From Sulfuriferula sp047300855 (lineage in GTDB: Bacteria; Pseudomonadota; Gammaproteobacteria; Burkholderiales; Sulfuriferulaceae): 64,000 nucleotides of DNA. Shown here one piece after another: positions 51,512 through 59,863 of this stretch (positions are counted from its first letter, which is position 1; each line of letters opens with the position of its first letter). The notes beneath the pieces were generated by a model. The model saw only the letters and a program-made list of their open reading frames with translations. It did not search any database and was not told the origin of the DNA. Location of the stretch: the NCBI RefSeq assembly GCF_047300855.1, contig NZ_CP170197.1, positions 744,001-808,000 of the forward strand. Direction: 5' to 3'. The translations under genes and the position numbers were made by a program.

Positions 51512-52812
51512 TACCCGCAAAGCGCCTGTTCCATCTGCTGTGGTTGTGGCTGGCCGCAGGTGTGATTGCAGCGTTCTGGCCGACGCTGGTGATGGTCTGG
51601 ATAGGGCTCGGCGCGCTGATGCTGCTGGTCGCCGCTGTCGACCTGCTTGCCACGCTGCGGCAACCAGAAATATCCGTGCGGCGGCAGGTTTCCGGCACCC
51701 TCGCGCTGGGCGTTTGGGGCGAGGTGCGGTTGCACATTCAGCATGCTGCAAAATCACCCATTGCGCTGGAGATTTTCGACCACTTCCCGGCGCATGTCGA
51801 AGTCCGGGGCATGCCCGCGCAGACGCAAATTCCGGCTTCAGGCTGGGCCGAAATCAGCTATGAAATCAAGCCGACGGAACGCGGCGAACAGTGTTTCGCT
51901 GCAACCCGCGTGCTGGTTGCTTCGCCGCTCAGGCTATGGCGGCGCAGCCGCAAGGCGGGAACGGGTGAGTGCGTCAAGGTGTATCCGAACTTTGCTGCAA
52001 TGACCAGTTACGCGTTGTTTGCGACCGACAACCGGCTCAGCATGCTGGGCATACGGTTGCGTCAGCGCCGCGGCGAAGGGCTGGAGTTTCACCAGCTGCG
52101 TGAATACCGGACTGGCGACATGCTGCGCCAGATCGACTGGAAAGCCACGTCGCGCCTGAAGAAACTGACCTCGCGCGAATATCAGGATGAACGCGACCAG
52201 CAAGTGGTGTTCCTGATCGATTGCGGACGCCGCATGCTCGCCAAAGACGGAGAGCTGAGCCATTTTGACCACGCGCTGAACGCAGTGCTGCTGTTGTCCT
52301 ATGTGGCCTTAAGGCAGGGCGATACGGTGGGACTGATGGCGTTCGGGGGACGGCCGTGCTATCTGCCGCCGCGCAAAGGCGCCGGGGTGATTAATAGCCT
52401 GCTCGATACAGTCTACGATTTGCAGGCGGGAACCAGCAGCCCGGATTTTCTGAATGCGGCCACGCAATTGATGACTCGTCTCAACAAGCGCTCGCTGGTC
52501 GTGCTCGTTACCAATCTGCGCGACGAAGACAATGACGAGTTGCTCCCGGCTCTGCACCTGATGCGGCAACGCCATCTGGTGCTTTTGGCCAGCCTGCAGG
52601 AACGCATCATCAACGATGTTCTGTCCGAACCGGTCAGGGATTTCGGCGCTGCCTTGCGCCATAGCGCGACCCATCTTTATCTGGGGGAACGGCGCAAGTC
52701 GCATGAGGCGATTAAAGCGTACGGTGTGCTGGGTGTGGATGTCGAGCCGGAGAGGCTGCCGGTGGCGCTGGTGAATCGTTATCTGGACATCAAGCGCAGC
52801 GGGCGTCTGTAA
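51508..52812 (+). CDS. DUF58 domain protein (VWA-like)
   Basis: A 434-residue protein with two N-terminal helices (about 8-45) and a C-terminal DUF58 region: F-H-Q-L-R-E-Y-R-T-G-D-M-L-R-Q-I-D-W and a degenerate MIDAS at V-V-F-L-I-D-C-G-R-R, where DxSxS is replaced by D-C-G-R-R. It is the usual partner of MRP-type MoxR ATPases and ends the seven-gene operon. Confidence 0.92.
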   Translation: MIPAKRLFHLLWLWLAAGVIAAFWPTLVMVWIGLGALMLLVAAVDLLATLRQPEISVRRQVSGTLALGVWGEVRLHIQHAAKSPIALEIFDHFPAHVEVRGMPAQTQIPASGWAEISYEIKPTERGEQCFAATRVLVASPLRLWRRSRKAGTGECVKVYPNFAAMTSYALFATDNRLSMLGIRLRQRRGEGLEFHQLREYRTGDMLRQIDWKATSRLKKLTSREYQDERDQQVVFLIDCGRRMLAKDGELSHFDHALNAVLLLSYVALRQGDTVGLMAFGGRPCYLPPRKGAGVINSLLDTVYDLQAGTSSPDFLNAATQLMTRLNKRSLVVLVTNLRDEDNDELLPALHLMRQRHLVLLASLQERIINDVLSEPVRDFGAALRHSATHLYLGERRKSHEAIKAYGVLGVDVEPERLPVALVNRYLDIKRSGRL

Positions 52813-53056
52813 GCCTGTCGCAGACAGGACGAACGACGCTGGTGTTCCGCGCTAAAACAGCTACGCACGTCAATCCAAACATACTAGCGATTCCAGCCCA
52901 ATGCTGTCAGTCGTATTGATTTAAAAGCTGGGGATGTTAGGTTGAATGCACTAAGTATGCTGGCGCACAGACATCATCAAGAGTGAATGCTTCAATGGAA
53001 CCTAACTCATGCCTAATTACCCTCGCTGAGGGCGGGCTATGAGATGGAGGTAAAAA

Positions 53057-53116
53057 ATGTATATTGGCATCGGTACTATAGTGCTCATTGTTATTTTATT
53101 TTTGATTTTTCGTTAG
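53057..53116 (+). CDS. Possible 19-residue single-helix membrane peptide
   Basis: ATG at 53057 with a strong TGGAGG site nine bases upstream encodes 19 residues, almost all hydrophobic (I-G-I-G-T-I-V-L-I-V-I-L-F-L-I-F) ending in Arg. It is in the 519-base gap 52813-53331. The rest of the gap holds only a distant 8-base inverted repeat (52936-52943 with 52999-53006) and no other feature I can see. Confidence 0.5.
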   Translation: MYIGIGTIVLIVILFLIFR

Positions 53117-53267
53117 AGCCATCCAAACCGAAAGTCAGATCAGATGACGACCAAATCTACTGTGTAGACGGGCGTATGTAAGTGTATCTCAGGGTAACAT
53201 CTGAAACGGATTTGGTTCCTCATGCGATGAGGTCAATCCGTCCGGCGGCGCGTTTTGACTGGAACCG

Positions 53268-53709
53268 CTAGCGGTTTTGAACTGGAATCCGCGGCGGTGT
53301 TTCGCCGTCGAGGTAATACCAGCAGCCGTCTTCAAACACAAAAGCGGCTTACTTCGTGCAGCCGTTGTGCGCGTCCGGCCAGTTTGTTGCGTGCCACAAA
53401 TTCCACCGTGGCATGGGTTTCATCCTGGGTTGCGTGGGCGATGATTTTCAGGCCCAGCCATTTCGGTTGTGGCGCGTCATGCAAATCAAGGGAAGCGGGG
53501 CGAGTGGATGCATGCCAGCTGGCCAGCAGATAGGCCTCGTCCTGCAGCGTGAACGCGGTGTAGCGCGAGCGCATCAGCACCTCTGCCGTGGGCGCGGCTT
53601 CCCCTGCGAGGTAGCGTCCGCAGCAGGATGCAAAGGTTTTCGGCGTACCACACGGGCAGGCCGCGGCGTGCGAGGGGGGCGGGCTTATTTGCCGTTGCGC
53701 TGCTGCCAC
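53268..53709 (-). pseudogene. YchJ-family SEC-C motif protein, frameshifted
   Basis: The intact frame (53709 to 53332) gives 125 residues with a SEC-C zinc motif C-P-C-G-T-P-K-T-F-A-S-C-C (about 18-30) and M-R-S-R-Y-T-A-F, typical of YchJ/UPF0225 proteins. It ends early at R-L-H-E-V-S-R-F-C-V. Removing one T from the T4 run at 53340-53343 continues the frame as V-F-E-D-G-C-W-Y-Y-L-D-G-E-T-P-P to a TAG at 53268, which is the expected family end (W-Y-Y-x-D-G). So the gene is either broken by a one-base insertion or carries a sequencing error. It overlaps the DedA gene by 25 bases. Confidence 0.8.
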
Positions 53710-54293
53710 TGCCAGTAAGCGGTAATTGCCAGGACGACGAAGATGATCACGCCCACGCTGAGGTATTGCAGGTATTCCTTGAGGAGCAGCTCATTGCCGC
53801 CGATGAAATAGCCGAGCAGGGTGAGCACAGTCGACCAGAGGCCGGCGCCGAGGCAGGTATAGAGTGCAAACGCGGTCTTGTTCATGCGCGCCAGTCCGGC
53901 AGGCAATGAGATCAGGTGGCGGATGCCGGGAATCAGGCGGCCGGTGAACGTGGAAATCTTGCCGTGACGTTCAAAGAATACGTCAGTCTTGTGCAGCAGC
54001 GCCGGGCGCACGAAGAAGTACTTGCCGTAGCGTTCCAGGAACGGCCGCCCCACCCACAGCGCAAAGGCGTAATTGATCGAGGCGCCAAACAGACAACCGA
54101 GCGTGGAGCTGATCAGGATCAGCGGCAGACTCATGTGCCCCTGATAGGCGAGGTAGCCCGCCGGGATCAGCACCAGTTCGGACGGCACCGGCAGCACGGT
54201 GGATTCCAGCGCCATCAGGATGAAGATGCCGGCATAGCCCCAGCCGTGGACGGTGGCGAGCAGCCAAGTGATGAATTCATGCAGCATCTCCAT
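53685..54293 (-). CDS. DedA family membrane protein
   Basis: A 202-residue protein with DedA/VTT features: E-S-T-V-L-P-V-P-S-E-L-V-L-I-P-A-G-Y, F-x-R-H-G and G-R-L-I-P-G-I-R-H-L-I-S-L-P-A-G. DedA proteins include undecaprenyl-phosphate or other lipid flippases. Four bases after secF's end, so probably in the same leftward operon or read through from it. Confidence 0.92.
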   Translation of the reverse strand: MEMLHEFITWLLATVHGWGYAGIFILMALESTVLPVPSELVLIPAGYLAYQGHMSLPLILISSTLGCLFGASINYAFALWVGRPFLERYGKYFFVRPALLHKTDVFFERHGKISTFTGRLIPGIRHLISLPAGLARMNKTAFALYTCLGAGLWSTVLTLLGYFIGGNELLLKEYLQYLSVGVIIFVVLAITAYWQWQQRNGK

Positions 54294-54297
54294 GAAA

Positions 54298-55242
54298 TCA
54301 GACCTGAGCGCCGTCGGAGGCTACGCCTTCTTTGGGCTTGTTGTCCTTGATGAAGTGCTCGCGTTTGACGCCGAGCATCAGCAGTATCGGCGAGGCCACC
54401 AGCACCGACGAGTAGATGCCGAACAGGATGCCGATGGTGAGTGCCAGGGCGAAGTTGTGCAGCGCTTCGCCGCCCAGGAACAGCATCGACAGCACCATCA
54501 TCTGGGTCATCGCGTGGGTGATGATGGTACGGCTCATGGTCGTGGTGATCGCGCTGTCGATAATGTCAGGGATCGAAGTCTTGCGCATCTTGCGCAGGTT
54601 TTCGCGAATCCGGTCGAACACCACCACCGACTCGTTCACCGAGTAGCCCAGCACGGCCAGCACGCCGGCCAGCACGGTGAGGGTGAACTCCCACTGGAAG
54701 AACGCGAAACAGCCGAGGATGATGACCACGTCGTGCACGTTGGCGATGATGGCGGCGAGCGCGAAGCGCCATTCAAAGCGCAACGCCAGGTAGATCAGTA
54801 TGCCGATCGCCACCACCACCAGCGCCAGCGCGCCGTTGTCGTACAACTCCTTGCCGACCTGCGGGCCGACGAAATCGACGCGTTTCAGTTCCACCGTGGG
54901 GTCTTGCGCCTTCAGCGCCGCCATCACCGTATCGCTGGTCTTGGAACTGGTGGTGTTGCCTTTCAGCGGCAGGCGGATGAGCACGTCACGCGTGGTGCCG
55001 AAGGTCTGCACCGAAACTTCCGGCAGCCCGGTGTGTTCCAGCGTGGCGCGGATTTTATCCAGCTGGGCGGGCTGGGTGTAAGCCACTTCCATCACCGTGC
55101 CGCCGGTGAAGTCCACACCCAGATTCAGGCCCTCGGTCGCCAGCGCCCACACTGCGAAGACAAAGGTGAGCAGGGAAATGGCGGTGGTTACCTTCCCGTA
55201 GCGCATGAACGGGATGTCTTTTTTGAGTTTGAAAAATTCCAT
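54298..55242 (-). CDS. secF: Protein translocase subunit SecF
   Basis: A 314-residue RND-type membrane protein with six helices, a periplasmic loop after the first helix, L-G-V-D-F-T-G-G-T near residue 52, and G-Y-S-V-N-E-S-V-V-V-F-D-R-I-R-E-N. With SecD it uses proton force to pull exported proteins out. ATG 55242 (M-E-F-F-K-L-K-K-D) starts ten bases after secD. Confidence 0.95.
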   Translation of the reverse strand: MEFFKLKKDIPFMRYGKVTTAISLLTFVFAVWALATEGLNLGVDFTGGTVMEVAYTQPAQLDKIRATLEHTGLPEVSVQTFGTTRDVLIRLPLKGNTTSSKTSDTVMAALKAQDPTVELKRVDFVGPQVGKELYDNGALALVVVAIGILIYLALRFEWRFALAAIIANVHDVVIILGCFAFFQWEFTLTVLAGVLAVLGYSVNESVVVFDRIRENLRKMRKTSIPDIIDSAITTTMSRTIITHAMTQMMVLSMLFLGGEALHNFALALTIGILFGIYSSVLVASPILLMLGVKREHFIKDNKPKEGVASDGAQV

Positions 55243-55252
55243 GATTGAGGCC

Positions 55253-57067
55253 TTAAATGGACACTTTGGCCAGACGTACTTTGCGGCCATAAGTGAGGTT
55301 GACCATGGCGCGCGACACCGTCACTGCGCTGAACATGGAAGTAAGGATACCCAGGCACAGCACCACGGCAAATCCGCGCACCGGCCCGGAACCCAGCCAG
55401 AACAGCGCCACGCCGGCAATCAGGGTGGTGATGTTGGAGTCCAGGATGGTGCCCCAGGCACGGTCGTAACCGGCGTGGATGGCAGCCTGCGGTGAATTGC
55501 CGTTGCGCAGTTCCTCGCGGATGCGCTCGTTGATCAGCACGTTGGCATCAATCGCCATACCCAGCGTGAGTGCGATACCCGCCAGACCCGGCAGCGTGAG
55601 AGTCGCCTGCATCATGGACAGCAGCGCCACCAGGAACAGGCCGTTGACTGCCAGCGCGACGGTGGAGAACACACCGAACACCCGGTAGTAGACGATCATG
55701 AACAGCGCCACCGCGGCAAAACCCCACAGGTTGGAATGGAAGCCTTTTTTGATGTTGTCGGCACCCAGGCTGGGGCCGACAGTACGTTCCTCGACGATAT
55801 TCATGGGGGCGGCGAGCGCACCGGCACGCAACAACAGCGCGTCGTCGGAGGCTTCCTGAGCCGATTCCATGCCGGTGATCTGCACCCGGCCGCCGCCGAT
55901 TTCTTCGCGAATGACGGGCGCGGTGATCACCTCGGCCTTGCCCTTTTCAATGAGCAGGATGGCCATGCGCTTGCCCACGTTGTCACGCGTTACATCCTTG
56001 AAGATACGCGCGCCGCGACTGTCCAGATTGACATGCACTGCGGCCTGGCCGGATTGCTGGTCGAAGCCGGGGGAAGCGTCGGTGATGTAATCGCCGGTCA
56101 GCACCACATTCTTTTTCACCAGCAGCGGCTGTCCGTTACGCTCGATGTAGAGGTCATCGCCGAATGGAATCTGTCCTTGCAGCGCGGCGGTGACATCGTG
56201 CTCTTCGTCCACCAGGCGAATTTCCAGGGTGGCGGTGCGGCCCAGGATTTCCTTGGCCTTGGCGGTGTCCTGCACGCCGGGCAGTTGCACCACCACGCGA
56301 TCCAATCCTTGCTGCTGGATGATGGGCTCGGCCACGCCCAGTTCATTCACGCGGTTGCGCAGGGTGGTGATGTTCTGCTGAACGGCAAATTCCTGGGTGC
56401 GTTTTTGTGCTTCCGGACGCAACGTGGCGATCAGCTTGTAGTCGCCGCCGCTATCCTGTTCGGTGAGTGCCAGATCGGCAAAGTTGGCGGAGATGTACTT
56501 GCTGGCCTGTGCACGCGAGGCGGCGTCGCTGAATTTCATTTCGACGCTTTGCCCCACGCGGCTGATGCCGATGTAGCGGATTTTCTGTTCGCGCAACTGG
56601 ACGCGCAAATCGTTGTTGTAGCGGTCGGCCGCCTTGTCCAGCGCTGCCGGCATATCCACCTGCATCAGGAAATATACGCCGCCGCGCAAGTCCAGGCCCA
56701 GATACATGGGTTTGGCGCCAATCGCCGTCAGCCAGGCGGGCGAAGCTGACAGCAGGTTGAGCGCTACGCTGTAACCATCGCCGAAACGCGCCTGGAGCGC
56801 ATCCTTGGCTTTGAGCTGTGCATCATTGCTGGCGAAGCGGACCTTCACGCTGTTGGCATCGAGAAATGCCCCGGTATAGGGAATCTTCTGCGCCTTGAGT
56901 TCGTCCTCGACCTGCTGCATCAGGGTGGCATCGGCCTTGATCGCGCTGCGCGTGGGCGATACCTGCACCGCCGGCACTTCGCCATAAAAATTGGGCAGCG
57001 TATACAGCACGCTGACGACCAGCACAACTGCGATGAGGATGTATTTCCAGAGCGGGAATCTGTTCAC
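55253..57067 (-). CDS. secD: Protein translocase subunit SecD
   Basis: A 604-residue RND-type protein with a first helix (8-28), a long periplasmic region with L-G-L-D-L-R-G-G-V-Y-F and a C-terminal five-helix bundle containing M-A-I-D-A-N-V-L-I-N-E-R-I-R-E-E. The start is GTG 57065-57067. Between yajC and secF as usual. Confidence 0.96.
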   Translation of the reverse strand: MNRFPLWKYILIAVVLVVSVLYTLPNFYGEVPAVQVSPTRSAIKADATLMQQVEDELKAQKIPYTGAFLDANSVKVRFASNDAQLKAKDALQARFGDGYSVALNLLSASPAWLTAIGAKPMYLGLDLRGGVYFLMQVDMPAALDKAADRYNNDLRVQLREQKIRYIGISRVGQSVEMKFSDAASRAQASKYISANFADLALTEQDSGGDYKLIATLRPEAQKRTQEFAVQQNITTLRNRVNELGVAEPIIQQQGLDRVVVQLPGVQDTAKAKEILGRTATLEIRLVDEEHDVTAALQGQIPFGDDLYIERNGQPLLVKKNVVLTGDYITDASPGFDQQSGQAAVHVNLDSRGARIFKDVTRDNVGKRMAILLIEKGKAEVITAPVIREEIGGGRVQITGMESAQEASDDALLLRAGALAAPMNIVEERTVGPSLGADNIKKGFHSNLWGFAAVALFMIVYYRVFGVFSTVALAVNGLFLVALLSMMQATLTLPGLAGIALTLGMAIDANVLINERIREELRNGNSPQAAIHAGYDRAWGTILDSNITTLIAGVALFWLGSGPVRGFAVVLCLGILTSMFSAVTVSRAMVNLTYGRKVRLAKVSI

Positions 57068-57116
57068 GGCGCGGCCTTATGGAGGACAAACTTGGTATGA
57101 GTATTACAGAGCCGGA

Positions 57117-57440
57117 TTACAGCCCCTTGATGGTGCCTTTGGGCAGCAGAGTCTGCACGGTGGCTTTCTGTACGTGGGTGACCACGCCATCGGCAATTTC
57201 CAGGCTGATGAACTGCTCGCCGATTTTGACGATCTTGCCCACCTGGCCGCCGCTGGTGACGACCTCATCGCCCTTTTGCAGCGATTCAAGCATGCTGCGC
57301 AGGTCTTTGGCGCGCTTCATCTGCGGACGGATGATCATGAAGAAAAACAATACCGCGATGACCGCCAGCGGCAAGAAGCTCATCAGCGCGTCGGTAGGGG
57401 AAGACGCCGGGGCGGCAGCGAAAGCATTGGAAATCAGCAT
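57117..57440 (-). CDS. yajC: Preprotein translocase subunit YajC
   Basis: A 107-residue single-helix membrane protein: helix near 22-40 (F-L-P-L-A-V-I-A-V-L-F-F-F-M-I-I), then R-P-Q-M-K-R-A-K and G-D-E-V-V-T-S-G-G-Q-V-G-K-I. It joins SecDF. 30 bases after tgt. Confidence 0.96.
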   Translation of the reverse strand: MLISNAFAAAPASSPTDALMSFLPLAVIAVLFFFMIIRPQMKRAKDLRSMLESLQKGDEVVTSGGQVGKIVKIGEQFISLEIADGVVTHVQKATVQTLLPKGTIKGL

Positions 57441-57470
57441 GGTTTTACTCCTTGAATAAATCGAGGCATT

Positions 57471-58580
57471 CTAACATGAGCCCGCGCGCTGCTCGTGGAA
57501 GCCGGCAACGAAGTCGCCTAATGTACCTGTTTCGATCGCCATGCGCAGCCCGGCCATCAATTCCTGATAGTAGTGCAGGTTGTGAAGGGTGGCCAGGCGC
57601 GCGCCGAGAATCTCGCCGCAGCGGATCAGATGGTGCAGATAGGCGCGGCTGAAGTTGCGGCAGCAATAACAGCCGCATTGCGCATCTATCGGTGCGATGT
57701 CGGTGCGAAAGCGCGCGTTCTTGATGCGCAGGTCGCCATGCCGGGTGAACAGGATGCCGTGGCGCGCGTTGCGCGTGGGCAGCACGCAGTCGAACATATC
57801 CACGCCATGCTGCACCGATGCGACAATGTCCTCCGGCGTGCCCACGCCCATCAGGTAGCGCGGCTTGTGTTGCGGCAGCTGCGGTGCAGTATGGGCGAGG
57901 ATGCGGCGCATGTCGTCCTTGGGCTCGCCCACGGAAAGCCCGCCGATGGCATAGCCGTCGAAATCCATGGCGGCGAGTTCGCGCAGCGATTCGTCGCGCA
58001 GGTCTTCGTACATCCCCCCCTGCACAATGCCGAACAGCGCATTCAGGTTGCCTGCATGGGCAAGCTTGGAGCGCTCCGCCCAGCGTAGCGACAGGCGCAT
58101 GGAATATGCCGCCGCGTCAGGTTCGGCAGGGTAGGGCGTGCATTCGTCGAAAATCATCACGATGTCGGAATTGAGCACTTTCTGGATGCGCATGGATTCT
58201 TCCGGCGTCAGGAACAGCCGGTCGCCATTCAGCGGCGAGGCGAATTTCACCCCCTCCTCGGTAATCTTGCGCAGCGCCCCCAGGCTGAATACCTGAAACC
58301 CGCCCGAGTCGGTCAGGATGGGGCGATCCCAGCCCATGAAACTGTGCAGTCCGCCGTGCGCTTCAATGGCTTCGAGCCCGGGCCGCAACCACAGGTGAAA
58401 GGTATTGCCCAGCACGATGTGCGCGCCGATTTCCTTGAGCTCCAACGGCGACATGGCCTTGACCGTGCCGTACGTGCCGACCGGCATGAAGGCGGGTGTT
58501 TCCACCGTGCCGTGGGCGAGTGTGAGCGTGCCGCGACGGGCCAGGCCATCGGTGCGGTGCAGCTTAAATTCCATGGTCAT
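57471..58580 (-). CDS. tgt: tRNA-guanine transglycosylase
   Basis: A 369-residue TIM-barrel enzyme that exchanges guanine-34 for preQ1 in tRNAs for Tyr, His, Asn and Asp. Catalytic motif T-D-S-G-G-F-Q-V-F-S near residue 92, nucleophile region D-C-V-L-P-T-R-N-A-R-H-G, and zinc site C-G-C-Y-C-C...H-H-L. The start could also be ATG 58574 (M-E-F-K-L-H). Overlaps queA by 17 bases. Confidence 0.96.
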   Translation of the reverse strand: MTMEFKLHRTDGLARRGTLTLAHGTVETPAFMPVGTYGTVKAMSPLELKEIGAHIVLGNTFHLWLRPGLEAIEAHGGLHSFMGWDRPILTDSGGFQVFSLGALRKITEEGVKFASPLNGDRLFLTPEESMRIQKVLNSDIVMIFDECTPYPAEPDAAAYSMRLSLRWAERSKLAHAGNLNALFGIVQGGMYEDLRDESLRELAAMDFDGYAIGGLSVGEPKDDMRRILAHTAPQLPQHKPRYLMGVGTPEDIVASVQHGVDMFDCVLPTRNARHGILFTRHGDLRIKNARFRTDIAPIDAQCGCYCCRNFSRAYLHHLIRCGEILGARLATLHNLHYYQELMAGLRMAIETGTLGDFVAGFHEQRAGSC

Positions 58581-59601
58581 TTCTTTCGATCAGCATGGCG
58601 TCGCCATAACTGAAAAAGCGGTAGCGTTCGGCCACCGCGTGGGCGTAAGCGTGGCGGATATGGTCCAGCCCGGCAAAGGCCGACACCAGCATCACCAGCG
58701 TGGATTTGGGCAGATGGAAATTGGTGAGCAGGCGTTCTACCACTTTGAACCGGTAGCCGGGGGTGATGAAAATGCTGGTTTCGCCTTCACCTGCGATCAA
58801 GCTTCCCGACTGCGCGGCAGCTTCCAGCGCGCGCAGGCTGGTGGTGCCGACTGCGACAATGCGTCCGCCATCCGCTTTGGCCTGGGCAATCGCATCCACC
58901 GTGGCTTGCGGGATGGTGTAGCGCTCGCTGTGCATTGTATGCTCGGCGAGATCGTCCACGCGCACCGGCTGGAATGTTCCCGCACCGACATGCAGGGTAA
59001 GGTGGGTGCGGATCACCCCCATCGCATCGAGTTGCGCCAGCATGGCTTCATCGAAATGCAGCCCGGCCGTGGGCGCGGCCACCGCACCGGGGTGGCGCGC
59101 GTACACCGTTTGATAGCGCGCATCGTCGGCACTGTCGGCGGCACGCTCGATATAGGGCGGCAGCGGCAGCGCACCGTATTGCTCCAGCACATCCAGCACG
59201 CTCGCACTGCCATCGAAGCGCAGCCGGTAAAGATCCTGTTCGCGCGCCAGCACCGTCAGCGTCACCACATCCGCCACGCTGAGCGTGCTGCCCGGCTGCG
59301 GGGCGTGACTGGCGCGCATGAACGCCAGCGCTTCGTGGTCGCCGGTGACGCGCTCGATCAGCAGCTCCACCTGCCCGCCGCTGGCCTTGCGCCCATACAG
59401 GCGCGCCTTGATCACACGGGTATCGTTGAACACCATCACATCGCCGCGCCGCAGGTAGGCAGGCAGGTCGGTGAACAGGCGATCGGCAAGCTGCCCGCTG
59501 GCGCCGTCCAGATGCAACAGCCGGCTGGACGAGCGAGAGCTGGGCGGAAACTGGGCGATGAGTTCGTCGGGCAGGGAGAAATCGAAATCGGTAGTGCGCA
59601 T
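58564..59601 (-). CDS. queA: S-adenosylmethionine:tRNA ribosyltransferase-isomerase
   Basis: A 345-residue enzyme that adds the cyclopentene ring of queuosine from AdoMet. Family motifs D-F-D-F-S-L-P-D-E-L-I-A-Q-F-P, V-F-N-D-T-R-V-I-K-A-R-L-Y-G, P-T-A-G-L-H-F and T-N-F-H-L-P-K-S-T-L are all present. It starts the leftward operon queA-tgt-yajC-secD-secF. Confidence 0.96.
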   Translation of the reverse strand: MRTTDFDFSLPDELIAQFPPSSRSSSRLLHLDGASGQLADRLFTDLPAYLRRGDVMVFNDTRVIKARLYGRKASGGQVELLIERVTGDHEALAFMRASHAPQPGSTLSVADVVTLTVLAREQDLYRLRFDGSASVLDVLEQYGALPLPPYIERAADSADDARYQTVYARHPGAVAAPTAGLHFDEAMLAQLDAMGVIRTHLTLHVGAGTFQPVRVDDLAEHTMHSERYTIPQATVDAIAQAKADGGRIVAVGTTSLRALEAAAQSGSLIAGEGETSIFITPGYRFKVVERLLTNFHLPKSTLVMLVSAFAGLDHIRHAYAHAVAERYRFFSYGDAMLIERNDHGI

Positions 59602-59650
59602 AGGAGAAGGCTCAATACAAGGCGCGATTATACCTTGTCATCATTGAGGA

Positions 59651-59679
59651 TTGCCGCCCGGCGGCATTTCGAGGATAAT
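59651..59679 (+). promoter_or_regulatory. Promoter of tRNA-Leu
   Basis: TTGCCG (59651-59656), a 17-base spacer and GATAAT (59674-59679) lie 26 bases before the tRNA. The boxes are fair matches; the spacing is ideal. Confidence 0.5.
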
Positions 59680-59705
59680 TCGCCCTCTTTGATTCACCTC
59701 TCATG

Positions 59706-59792
59706 GCCGGGATGGCGGAATTGGTAGACGCAGCGGACTCAAAATCCGCCGGTGGTAACACTGTGGGGGTTCGAGTCCCCCTCCCGGCACCA
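59706..59792 (+). tRNA. tRNA-Leu (CAA anticodon)
   Basis: An 87-base type II tRNA: acceptor GCCGGGA / TCCCGGC, anticodon loop CTCAAAA with anticodon CAA, a long variable arm, T arm GGGGGTTCGAGTCCCCC and encoded CCA. Its 3' half is the likely integration site for the adjacent element. Confidence 0.97.
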
Positions 59793-59832
59793 ATAAATAC
59801 GCGGGTCTTTGTGAGTTACGGAAAAACCGGAC

Positions 59833-59863
59833 TTTCTACAATTTCGCCCCGGTTTCTACAATT
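59833..59863. repeat. Direct repeats at the integrase end
   Basis: TTTCTACAATT occurs at 59833-59843 and 59853-59863, 20 bases apart, between the tRNA and the integrase stop. Such repeats could be arm-type integrase or excisionase sites. Confidence 0.45.
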
